From: an uncultured Armatimonadota bacterium
GTDB lineage: Bacteria > Armatimonadota > Armatimonadia > Armatimonadales > Armatimonadaceae
Direction of reading: 5' to 3'
NCBI GenBank assembly: GCA_903881535.1
Contig: CAIRTT010000540.1
Coordinates: 1 to 20,025, forward strand
DNA length: 20,025 nt
Shown: positions 7,165 to 14,344 of the stretch, piece by piece
How the letters are laid out: each line of letters opens with the position of its first letter
Position numbering within the stretch: position 1 is the stretch's first letter
Program-made: the position numbers and the translations under genes
The notes under the pieces: model-generated
What the model was told of the DNA's origin: nothing
The model's database searches: none
The model's input: only the letters and a program-made list of their open reading frames with translations

Positions 7165-8478
7165 ATGGGTGCAGTGGTAGTGGTCGGGACACACTGGGGT
7201 GATGAGGCCAAAGGCAAGCTTGTTGACATCCTCTGCCAGGAAGCCGATGCCGTCATCCGTTACGGCGGAGGCCCCAATGCCGGGCACACCGTTCAATTTG
7301 CTGGCACTCAGTACAAATTCCACCTCATTCCAAGCGGCGTCCTAACTCCGGGAGTCATTTCCATCATGGCGGATGGGATGGTTATCGACCCGTGGACCCT
7401 CACAGAAGAGATAAATGCGCTCGTTGCTAAGAGCATCGATGTATCTGGTCTGCGTATTTCCCAAAATGCGCATGTCATCCTGCCTTACCACCGCGACCTC
7501 GATATGCATGAGGAAACCGCACGTGGCAAGGCCAAAATCGGCACAACGGGTCGTGGCGTCGGGCCATGCTATGCAGACAAAGCAAGCCGCGTCGGTATCC
7601 GGATGGGCGACATCATCAATCCAGCCCGCCTTCGCGAGCGTTTGGAACAAATCATCCCACTGAAAAATGCCATCCTGAAGCACGTCTTCCAGGGCGAGAC
7701 ATACACCGTGGATGCCATCATCAAGCAGCTTGGCACGGTAACAGCAACACTTGCTCCGTATATCTGCGACACGCAGGCGCTGGCGCACGACCTGATGGAT
7801 GCCGGCAGTAAGATCTTGTTTGAAGGTGCGCAGGCCACGATGCTCGATCTCGATGGCGGAACGTACCCATTTGTGACAAGTAGCCATCCGATTTCTGGTG
7901 GAGCCACCATTGGTACGGGTATTCCTCCAACCGCGATTTCGCAGGTTCTCGGCGTGGTCAAGGCGTACACAACGCGTGTTGGTTCGGGAACATTCCCAAC
8001 GGAGCTCCTCGATGAGCGCGGCGACCGAATCCGTGAGCGGGGGCATGAATACGGCACGACGACGGGGCGCCCACGCCGCTGCGGCTGGCTGGATGCGTTT
8101 GCGCTTAAGCATTCGGTACGCGTCAATGGTCTTACGGGCATCCATATCGGCCACCTCGATGTCCTTGCGGGCTTTGCTGAAGTTCAGATTTGTACCGGCT
8201 ACACACGTGCTGGTAGCGCACTTGCCCGCTTCCCAAGCGGGGATGTTCAGCTGCTCGATGGCTGTGAGCCGATGTTCGAGACGCTCCCAGGCTGGGATGA
8301 AGCCGGCGTGGAAAATGCGACAACGTATGATGAGCTCCCCACGAATGCAAAAGCCTACGTGGCACGGGTTCAGGAGCTTGCGGGTGTCCCTGCGCGCTTC
8401 GTTTCCGTTGGCCCGGGACGTGAGCAAACCTTCCAGCTCCCCGATAGCCCATCGGCAGCGGACCTTTTCAGCATCTAA
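7165..8478 (+). CDS. purA: Adenylosuccinate synthase
   Basis: PurA joins IMP and aspartate with GTP hydrolysis to give adenylosuccinate, the first committed step to AMP, in the cytoplasm. The 437-residue length is normal. The N-terminal P-loop reads GTHWGDEAKGK (residues 8-18), with the catalytic Asp of GDE; the usual form is GDEGKGK, so residue 15 is Ala in place of Gly. NAGHTV (about residues 37-42) supplies the catalytic His. Later family signatures include TTGRGVGPCYADKASRVGIR, LFEGAQATMLDLDGGTYPFVTSS and GTTTGRPRRCGWLD. AAGGAG lies about 7 nt before the ATG. It is the first gene of a seven-gene run, with 15 nt to miaA. Confidence 0.98.
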   Translation: MGAVVVVGTHWGDEAKGKLVDILCQEADAVIRYGGGPNAGHTVQFAGTQYKFHLIPSGVLTPGVISIMADGMVIDPWTLTEEINALVAKSIDVSGLRISQNAHVILPYHRDLDMHEETARGKAKIGTTGRGVGPCYADKASRVGIRMGDIINPARLRERLEQIIPLKNAILKHVFQGETYTVDAIIKQLGTVTATLAPYICDTQALAHDLMDAGSKILFEGAQATMLDLDGGTYPFVTSSHPISGGATIGTGIPPTAISQVLGVVKAYTTRVGSGTFPTELLDERGDRIRERGHEYGTTTGRPRRCGWLDAFALKHSVRVNGLTGIHIGHLDVLAGFAEVQICTGYTRAGSALARFPSGDVQLLDGCEPMFETLPGWDEAGVENATTYDELPTNAKAYVARVQELAGVPARFVSVGPGREQTFQLPDSPSAADLFSI

Positions 8479-8493
8479 GAGCGGGACTTTATT

Positions 8494-9447
8494 ATGACCG
8501 ACATCCCCCACCGCTGGGCCATCGCCGGCCCAACCGCGGTTGGTAAAACGGCAGTCGGTATCGCCGTCGCGCAGCGACTTGGCAGTGCGTGTATCTCAGC
8601 GGATGCCGTCGCGGTCTACCGATCGCTTAACATCGGGAGCGCAAAGCCCACGCCGGAGGAGCAACAAAGCATCCCTTGGTACGGGATTGATCTGGTCGAC
8701 CCCACCAGTGACTTTACTGTCCAAGACTTTACAGCCCACGCGGAAGGAGTCCTCACGGACTTTGCCACGCGCGGTTTAACGCCAGTAATGGTGGGTGGTA
8801 CGGGCCTCTATATCCGCCCGATGCTAGCAACGCTTTCCATCCCTCCCGTGGGTCCACAGCACGAGCTGCGCGCTGCCTGGTCCGAAGAAGCCGCTATTCA
8901 CGGCACGGCATTGCTGCACGAACGCTTACAAAAAGTCGATCCAGAATCGGCCGAACGGATGCCACCCGCAGACCTCAAACGCATCATGCGTGCGCTCGAA
9001 GTCTACACAGTGACTGGAAAGCCGATGTCCTCCTGGCGGACACCCGAGGGCGTCCATGGCATCCCTAAACCGGGAGCCCGCCTTATCGTTATGGAACGCG
9101 ACATGGCGGAGCTGGATGTTCGTATAAATGCACGGGTGCAGCAAATGATGTCCGATGGCTTTTTGGCTGAAGTAGAAGGGATGCTTGCCGCGGGAATTCC
9201 ACCGGATGCAAAACCAATGCTAAGCCTTGGATACCGTCATCTGGTAGAGTATTTGACGGGTAAACGTGGATATGAAGCCACGGTGGATGCAATGGCGCAG
9301 GACACACGGCGCTTTGCACGTCGCCAACGGACATGGTTCCGCGGAGACCCAATGACGGAATGGTTGACCATCGATGCCCGTGAAGCCGTCGCCGATACCG
9401 CAGAGCGGGTATTCCGCCTGCTGACCGAACCATTGTCAGGCAAATAA
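8494..9447 (+). CDS. miaA: tRNA dimethylallyltransferase
   Basis: MiaA transfers a dimethylallyl group from DMAPP to N6 of adenosine 37 in tRNAs that read codons starting with U. The 317 residues match the family. The P-loop is GPTAVGKT (about residues 12-19). The catalytic Asp lies in ISADAVAVYRSLNIGSAKPT: the Asp is kept, but the residue after it is Ala where most family members have Ser. VGGTGLYIR, the tRNA-binding region around GYRHLVEYL, and DTRRFARRQRTWFR are all present. The gene follows purA by 15 nt and precedes hfq by about 10 nt. The miaA-hfq pairing is the same as in Proteobacteria, which supports both calls. Confidence 0.97.
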   Translation: MTDIPHRWAIAGPTAVGKTAVGIAVAQRLGSACISADAVAVYRSLNIGSAKPTPEEQQSIPWYGIDLVDPTSDFTVQDFTAHAEGVLTDFATRGLTPVMVGGTGLYIRPMLATLSIPPVGPQHELRAAWSEEAAIHGTALLHERLQKVDPESAERMPPADLKRIMRALEVYTVTGKPMSSWRTPEGVHGIPKPGARLIVMERDMAELDVRINARVQQMMSDGFLAEVEGMLAAGIPPDAKPMLSLGYRHLVEYLTGKRGYEATVDAMAQDTRRFARRQRTWFRGDPMTEWLTIDAREAVADTAERVFRLLTEPLSGK

Positions 9448-9457
9448 GGAGTGAATG

Positions 9458-9736
9458 ATGCAGAGACATCAGGGTTTGCAGGACCTCTTTCTAAATCAGG
9501 TCCGCCGTGAGAACATCGCAGTAACGATTTATCTCTCCAACTCGGTCCAGCTACGCGGAACCGTCCGTGGCTTTGACCAGTTTACGATTTTGCTGGATTC
9601 CCCAGGCCGCCCAACGCAGCTGGTTTACAAAAGCAGCGTCACCAGCATTGTCCCAAGCCGCCAAATCAGTCTGCGCGAAGCCGCTGAGAAGGGCTTTGAT
9701 ATTACGGAAGTCGCCGATGAGGCTGAGTCCGCATAG
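9458..9736 (+). CDS. hfq: RNA chaperone Hfq
   Basis: Hfq is a hexameric Sm-like RNA chaperone for sRNA-mRNA pairing. Two adjacent ATGs occur at 9455 and 9458; I prefer 9458 because the AAGGAG at 9446-9451 is then 6 nt away rather than 3. The Sm1 region reads LQDLFLNQVRREN, IYLSNSVQLRGTVRGFDQFTILL; the Sm2 region is LVYKSSVTSIVPSR. The Gln-Asp of LQD, the FDQF pocket and the YK pair are present, but the His of the usual YKH is Ser. The loop between ILL and VYK (DSPGRPTQ) is two residues longer than in E. coli Hfq. The acidic C-terminal tail (EVADEAESA) resembles the autoregulatory acidic tip of other Hfqs. The stop overlaps the dapF GTG by 1 nt. Confidence 0.95.
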   Translation: MQRHQGLQDLFLNQVRRENIAVTIYLSNSVQLRGTVRGFDQFTILLDSPGRPTQLVYKSSVTSIVPSRQISLREAAEKGFDITEVADEAESA

Positions 9737-10593
9737 TGAATGTCCCGTTTGCAAAAATGCATGGCATTGGCAATGATTTCATCCTGATCGACAGGATTGC
9801 ACATCCGGAAATTCCGGTTGATGTCATTGAGCAAAATGCCCCATTCCTCTGTGACCGTCATTTTGGTATCGGCTCGGATGGCATCCTCGTCGTCGAACCC
9901 TCATCCCGTGATGGCATCGACCTTACCTACCGTATGTACAACCCGGATGGATCCGAGGCTGAAATGTGCGGTAACGGCATCCGCTGCTTTGGCAAATGGG
10001 TCTACGAAAATGGCCACACGGACAAGCGAACGATAACCGTTGAGACAAAAGCCGGCGACCTTGTGCTTGAGCTGAACGGCGATGGAGCTGTCGTTGACAG
10101 CGTCCGCGTCGACATGGGTCCTGCACGCCTCAGCCGCCCAGAGATCCCGATGACCGGCCCGGATGGCCCTGCCATCAGCGAAACCCTCGATGTGAACGGG
10201 CAAAATGTAGCCGTTACGGCCGTCTCAATGGGAAATCCACATGCGGTTTATTTTGTCGACACCGTAACGGATGCATCCATCAATACCATCGGCCCTGAGC
10301 TCGAAAAGCATTCCCGCTTCCCCCGCAAAACCAATGTCCATGAAGTTCAGGTGCTAAGCGCATCACACCTTCATATGTTGACGTGGGAACGTGGTGCCGG
10401 CAGAACGCTTGCCTGCGGAACGGGAGCGTGTTCCGTCGCCGTTGCAGCACACCTCAATGGCCTTTCACGCCGCTCAGTCAACATCACCCTCGCTGGAGGG
10501 GATCTGCAAATCCTTTGGGATGAAGCAAGCAACCACGTCTTTATGACCGGCCCAGCAACCCTTGTCTATTCCGGCTCTATCGAGCTGAACTAA
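9736..10593 (+). CDS. dapF: Diaminopimelate epimerase
   Basis: DapF interconverts LL- and meso-diaminopimelate, giving the cross-linking residue of peptidoglycan and the precursor of lysine. The 285 residues fit the family. The start is GTG, sharing one base with the hfq stop (TAGTG), so translation is coupled. The N-terminal FAKMHGIGNDFILID, the first catalytic Cys in EMCGNGIRCFGKW (Cys about 78) and the second in LACGTGACSVAVAAH (Cys about 227) are all present. The next gene encodes the enzyme that makes LL-DAP, so the two form a pathway pair. Confidence 0.98.
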   Translation: MNVPFAKMHGIGNDFILIDRIAHPEIPVDVIEQNAPFLCDRHFGIGSDGILVVEPSSRDGIDLTYRMYNPDGSEAEMCGNGIRCFGKWVYENGHTDKRTITVETKAGDLVLELNGDGAVVDSVRVDMGPARLSRPEIPMTGPDGPAISETLDVNGQNVAVTAVSMGNPHAVYFVDTVTDASINTIGPELEKHSRFPRKTNVHEVQVLSASHLHMLTWERGAGRTLACGTGACSVAVAAHLNGLSRRSVNITLAGGDLQILWDEASNHVFMTGPATLVYSGSIELN

Positions 10594-10600
10594 CCCTGTT

Positions 10601-10617
10601 CCGCCAGACGCTGGCGG
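10601..10617 (+). other. Short GC-rich hairpin between dapF and dapL
   Basis: CCGCCAG-ACG-CTGGCGG is a perfect 7-bp stem with a trinucleotide loop, starting 8 nt after the dapF stop. No T-tract follows, so it is not an intrinsic terminator. It may be an mRNA processing or stability element, or a remnant of a REP-like sequence. Only one copy was seen in the window. Confidence 0.4.
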
Positions 10618-10641
10618 CCCACATCGAAAGGAAATATCACC

Positions 10642-11820
10642 ATGCCAGTCCGTGCCAAGCGCCTCGACCTGATCCCACCCTACCTCTTTGGAGAAATTGC
10701 CCGCCTCAAGGCAGCAGCACGCGCTGAAGGCAAAGACCTCATCGACTTCGGAATCGGTGATCCTGACCAGCCAACCCCAACCCCAATCATCGACCGTCTC
10801 TATGAAGAAGCAAAGAATCCTGAGACGCACTGCTACGATGAATCCGATGCCGGTGATCCAATCTTCCTGAAGCAGGCTGCCCAGTGGTTCTACAACCGCT
10901 ATGGTGTGGAAGTTACTACCGACCAAATGGTCCTTCTCATCGGATCCAAGGAAGGGCTTGCCCACCTCTGCTGGGCCTACATCGATCCAGGCGATATCGC
11001 CCTGATCCCAGACCCGAACTACACCGTTCCCAAGGTCCAGACCCTTCTAGCCGGTGGCCAGCCTTACCTCATGCCACTGACGATTGAGAATAACTTCCTG
11101 CCTGACCTCACCGCCATCCCAACCGATGTCGCAAAGGCAGCAAAGCTCCTTTTCCTCAACTATCCGCACAACCCGACGGGTGCGATTGCGCCGCTTTCGT
11201 TCTTCAACGATGCCGTCCGCTTTGCCAAGGAATACGACCTCCTGATCTGTAACGACTGTGCGTATGCAGAGGTCGGCTACGATGGCTATCAGCCGCCAAG
11301 TATCCTCCAGGCCGAAGGTGCAATGGATGTCGCAATCGAAACCCACTCCCTCTCCAAGACCTTCAATATGACCGGATGGCGTATCGGATTTGCCGTTGGA
11401 AACAAAGAAGGCATCACGACGCTGAACCGGATGAAGTCGAACATTGACTCCAAACAGTTCGCCGCCATCTCGCGTACCGCGGGCTGGGCATTGCTCAATG
11501 CATCCAATGCTGAGACATTCGCGCTGTATGACCTCCGCCGCAAGCGCCTCATCGATGGCCTGAACTCCCTCGGCTGGAAGCTCGACTACCCAAAGGCTGG
11601 CTTCTTTGTCTGGATTCCAGTGCCAAAGGGCTATACATCGATGACCTTTGCAAAGGTGCTCCTCGAAAAGGCTGGCGTCTTGGTCATCCCAGGTCTTGGC
11701 TATGGCGAGCTAGGTGATGGCTACATCCGGATGTCCCTGACCATTAATGGCGACAAGGCTGGCGAGCGTGTGGATGAAGCTATCCGCCGCATCCGTGAAA
11801 CGGTAACCCTCGAGTTTTAA
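10642..11820 (+). CDS. dapL: LL-diaminopimelate aminotransferase
   Basis: DapL converts tetrahydrodipicolinate directly to LL-diaminopimelate with glutamate and PLP, bypassing the DapD/C/E route. The 392-residue fold-type I aminotransferase has DFGIGDPDQPTP near residue 36, FLNYPHNPTGA near 170, the aspartate region NDCAYAEVGYDG and the PLP lysine in HSLSKTFNMTGWRIGFAVG (Lys239). The SLSKTFNMTGWR form is characteristic of DapL and related enzymes. The adjacent dapF makes this assignment much better than a generic aminotransferase. The region around residue 60 reads THCYDESDAGDPIFLK, where relatives have a Y-P-S/x-x-G-x-x-x-FR pattern; the usual Arg is a Lys here. A weak AAGGAAA precedes the ATG. 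Confidence 0.87.
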   Translation: MPVRAKRLDLIPPYLFGEIARLKAAARAEGKDLIDFGIGDPDQPTPTPIIDRLYEEAKNPETHCYDESDAGDPIFLKQAAQWFYNRYGVEVTTDQMVLLIGSKEGLAHLCWAYIDPGDIALIPDPNYTVPKVQTLLAGGQPYLMPLTIENNFLPDLTAIPTDVAKAAKLLFLNYPHNPTGAIAPLSFFNDAVRFAKEYDLLICNDCAYAEVGYDGYQPPSILQAEGAMDVAIETHSLSKTFNMTGWRIGFAVGNKEGITTLNRMKSNIDSKQFAAISRTAGWALLNASNAETFALYDLRRKRLIDGLNSLGWKLDYPKAGFFVWIPVPKGYTSMTFAKVLLEKAGVLVIPGLGYGELGDGYIRMSLTINGDKAGERVDEAIRRIRETVTLEF

Positions 11821-11830
11821 GGAGACCACT

Positions 11831-12979
11831 ATGGCAATTAAAAGTAAAAATATCGCCACGACGTGTGTGCACTCTGGCCCGATGCCGGATGCGCACGGCG
11901 CCGTGATGCCTCCTATTTACCTCTCATCTACCTATGCATTTGAGACGGTTGGCAAGCAGCGCACGTTTGACTACGGACGCTCCGGAAACCCGACACGCTT
12001 CGCTCTTGAAACATGTTTGGCAGAGCTCGAGGGTGGAATCCGCGGATTTGCGTTTGGCACAGGAATGGCCGCCACGGCAACCCTGATTCAGCTCTTCAAT
12101 GCAGGTGACCACTTCCTCGTACACGATGACCTCTACGGCGGGACGTATCGCTTGATGGCATCCGTGATGACAACCAAGGGCGTGGATGTCGAGTTCATCA
12201 ACATGCGTGACCTCGATAAGCTGCGTGCGGCTATCCGCCCGAATACCCGTGGTATCTGGACGGAAACGCCGACCAACCCTCTGATGAACCTTCTGGACCT
12301 CACCGCAATCGCTGCGATCGCCAAGGAACACAATGTCATCACGCTCTGTGACAACACCTTCCTTTCGCCTTACTTCCAGCGCCCGCTGGACCTAGGGATG
12401 GACATCGTGATGCACTCGACGACGAAGTACCTCAACGGTCACTCCGATGTCGTCGGTGGCGGAGCGGTCACGAACAACCCTGAGCTGGCGGACAAGATTG
12501 GGATGCTGCAGAACGCGATGGGCAGTGGCCAGGCCCCATTTGACTGCTTCCTGGTGCTCCGCGGTATCAAGACGCTTCCTGTCCGCATGGATGTCCACAA
12601 TGCAAACGCGCTCGCACTTGCGAAGTGGCTGCAAACCCGCCCGGAAATCAAGGAAGTGCTTCACCCTGGACTCGAAAGCCATCCGCAACACGAGCTTGCA
12701 AAGCGCCAGATGAGTGGCTACGGCGGGACATTCTCGTTCCGGATGCAAAATGGCGAAATGGTCAAGAAGGCCCTGTCCAATGTGAAGATGTTCACGCTGG
12801 CGGAGAGCCTTGGCGGCGTTGAGTCGCTCATCGAACAGCCTTGGACGATGACGCACGTCAGCATGCCTGAGGATGTCCGTATCGCAGTCGGTATTACTGA
12901 TGACCTCGTCCGTGTCAGCGTTGGCATCGAGCATATCGATGACATCATCGCCGACCTTCAGCAGGCCTTCGAGGCATAG
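11831..12979 (+). CDS. Cystathionine gamma-synthase/lyase-family PLP enzyme
   Basis: This 382-residue protein belongs to the Cys/Met metabolism PLP enzyme family. Signatures are HSGPMPDAHGAVMPPIYLSS, YGRSGNPTR (phosphate-binding Tyr and Arg from the partner subunit), TETPTNPLMNLLD, DNTFLSPYFQRP and the PLP lysine in HSTTKYLNGHSDVVGG (Lys199). The C-terminal TMTHVSMPEDVRIAVGITDDLVRVSVGIEHIDDI is close to both cystathionine gamma-synthase (MetB) and gamma-lyase. Sequence inspection alone cannot decide between MetB, MccB/CGL and O-acetylhomoserine-type members. AAGGAG overlaps the dapL stop codon, and the gap is 10 nt, so the gene is in the same operon. The location in a lysine/DAP operon slightly favours a biosynthetic role. 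Confidence 0.9.
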   Translation: MAIKSKNIATTCVHSGPMPDAHGAVMPPIYLSSTYAFETVGKQRTFDYGRSGNPTRFALETCLAELEGGIRGFAFGTGMAATATLIQLFNAGDHFLVHDDLYGGTYRLMASVMTTKGVDVEFINMRDLDKLRAAIRPNTRGIWTETPTNPLMNLLDLTAIAAIAKEHNVITLCDNTFLSPYFQRPLDLGMDIVMHSTTKYLNGHSDVVGGGAVTNNPELADKIGMLQNAMGSGQAPFDCFLVLRGIKTLPVRMDVHNANALALAKWLQTRPEIKEVLHPGLESHPQHELAKRQMSGYGGTFSFRMQNGEMVKKALSNVKMFTLAESLGGVESLIEQPWTMTHVSMPEDVRIAVGITDDLVRVSVGIEHIDDIIADLQQAFEA

Positions 12980-12988
12980 GAGAGACTT

Positions 12989-13366
12989 ATGAAAAGCCGT
13001 GGTTCCCTGAGGCTCGTTACAGTTGTCATGATGGGCATGTGTGTGTTTTACGGAGCTATGGCTTTTCAACTGCCAGTCGAGACCAAAGTCGTTGACCAGT
13101 CGACATTCCTTGTGCTCAATGTATTGGCCGCTATCGGGCTTGTGGGAGGTATTGTAAACGCTCTTCTCACGAGCCCGATGCTGCCTGCCAACATGGCGAA
13201 GACCCGGCTGATGATTAGTCTTGCCCTCATGGAATCGGCTGCGGTCACGGGATTTGTTCTCCGCATGATGGGTTCTCAGCCAACATCCGTTTTGCCATTC
13301 TTTATCGCTCCCGTTGTAGCGATTGGTCTCCTCATTCTGCCCCGGGCCTTGGCAAGCCAAGAGTAA
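12989..13366 (+). CDS. Small four-helix membrane protein, unknown function
   Basis: The 125-residue protein is strongly hydrophobic, with four likely membrane spans at about residues 8-26, 40-60, 73-94 and 101-118. AGGAGAG lies 5-6 nt before the ATG, and the gap from the PLP-enzyme gene is 9 nt, so it is the last gene of the purA operon. The third span contains an acidic residue in LALMESAAVTGFVL, faintly like an ion-binding Glu of an ATP synthase c-subunit helix, but the overall length and arrangement are not those of a standard c subunit. I do not recognise the family. A GC-rich palindrome (CTTGGC-AA-GCCAAG, 13348-13361) spans the last codons. Confidence 0.8.
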   Translation: MKSRGSLRLVTVVMMGMCVFYGAMAFQLPVETKVVDQSTFLVLNVLAAIGLVGGIVNALLTSPMLPANMAKTRLMISLALMESAAVTGFVLRMMGSQPTSVLPFFIAPVVAIGLLILPRALASQE

Positions 13367-13389
13367 CGATTGGGATTGTAGGCACTGCC

Positions 13390-13418
13390 TGGAACCTCAT
13401 TTACGTTATTGCTATATA
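13390..13418 (+). promoter_or_regulatory. Weak candidate promoter for the E2-like acyltransferase gene
   Basis: TATATA at 13413-13418 is a good -10 box; TGGAAC at 13390-13395 is a poor -35 at 17 nt spacing. The 84-base gap after the membrane-protein gene and the palindrome AGGCA-C-TGCCT at 13380-13390 support a separate transcription start here. No terminator hairpin for the preceding operon is seen. Confidence 0.3.
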
Positions 13419-13450
13419 GTGCATCCACACGCCACCAGGGGGAAGTATTG

Positions 13451-14308
13451 ATGCCAAACGTTCCAACAACCGAGCAGCAGCTCCTCACCAGCTACCGCAA
13501 GATTTCCATCGCGACCTGGTCCCACCCCCGTGACCCAAGCACGTATTCGTGGCTTGAGCTTCCGGTTGAGGATGCCGAAGCATTTCTAAAGACAATCAAG
13601 GCTGATGTCCGCCCAAGCCTCACGCATTATGTTGCGCTGATTGTTGCAAACTGTCTCGACACATACCCGCAGCTCAATCATGTGCTCAGGGGACGAAATC
13701 TCCACCGGCGTGCATCCACGGATGTCTTCATCACCACCCTTCTCAAGAAAAAAGGCAGTCTGGACCTGTCAGGATTTGTTCTGAAGAACATGACCGGTAA
13801 GGGTCTTCCCGAGCTGGCATCGGAGTCAAAGCGCCTCACGGAAGTCCTCAAGGATGGCACTGACAAGGGGATGCAGCAGGTCCAGCAGGTTGCGATGCGG
13901 GTTCCGGGGTGGCTGTTCGGTCCCCTGATGCGTATCCAAATGTTCTTTCAGTACACCCTCAACCTCTCACTCGAGGCGATGGGTATTCCAGATGACAGAT
14001 TTGGCTCGGTGATGATCTCAAACTTCGGGCCACTCGGTATTGAGAATGCGCTGGTGCCTCTTTCGCCCTATTGCCGCTGCCCGGTCATCATGGGCATTGG
14101 AGCCCCTAAGAAGAAAGCGGTCGTGATTGGAGACGAAGTCGTCGTACGCAAGTGCGTCACAATTTCGTTCACGTTCGACCACCGCTACGCAGATGGCGCC
14201 CACGGAGCGGTGTTGCTCCATCGGTTTGAGAAGATGTTCCTCAACCCGGAGCAGTACCGAAACATCTTTCTCCCAGAAACGACATCCAAGACTCCGGCAA
14301 CGGACTAA
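13451..14308 (+). CDS. Stand-alone 2-oxoacid dehydrogenase E2-type acyltransferase domain
   Basis: The start at 13451 (MPNVPTTEQQ) has a GGGGGAAG purine run about 7 nt upstream; an in-frame ATG at 13409 would extend it without a ribosome site. The 285-residue protein is a chloramphenicol-acetyltransferase-fold catalytic domain. Signatures are RKISIATW at the N-terminus, SLTHYVALIVANCL, VMISNFGPLGIENA and the active-site motif FDHRYADGAHGA, with catalytic His244 and Asp248 both present (HxxxDG). It lacks the lipoyl domain and the peripheral subunit-binding domain that true E2 proteins carry, and no E1 or E3 gene is nearby. It may be an acyl-CoA-dependent acyltransferase for a small or protein substrate. 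It converges on the DUF3472 gene with 36 bases between stops and no obvious terminator. Confidence 0.85.
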   Translation: MPNVPTTEQQLLTSYRKISIATWSHPRDPSTYSWLELPVEDAEAFLKTIKADVRPSLTHYVALIVANCLDTYPQLNHVLRGRNLHRRASTDVFITTLLKKKGSLDLSGFVLKNMTGKGLPELASESKRLTEVLKDGTDKGMQQVQQVAMRVPGWLFGPLMRIQMFFQYTLNLSLEAMGIPDDRFGSVMISNFGPLGIENALVPLSPYCRCPVIMGIGAPKKKAVVIGDEVVVRKCVTISFTFDHRYADGAHGAVLLHRFEKMFLNPEQYRNIFLPETTSKTPATD

Positions 14309-14344
14309 CAATCACCGCGCTGTTTTCCGGGAGAGGCTACGTGC

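Noticed and set aside
7342..8511. 389-codon minus-strand frame opposite purA
   Set aside because: purA is certain on the plus strand; the antisense product is low in recognisable structure and has no ribosome site or operon context.
12392..13360. 322-codon minus-strand frame covering the PLP enzyme and membrane protein genes
   Set aside because: It crosses two real plus-strand genes and their junction; its His/Arg/Asp-rich composition is typical of an antisense shadow.
14309..14344. Terminator between the convergent E2-like and DUF3472 genes
   Set aside because: No stem with a following T-tract could be found in either direction in the 36-base gap.
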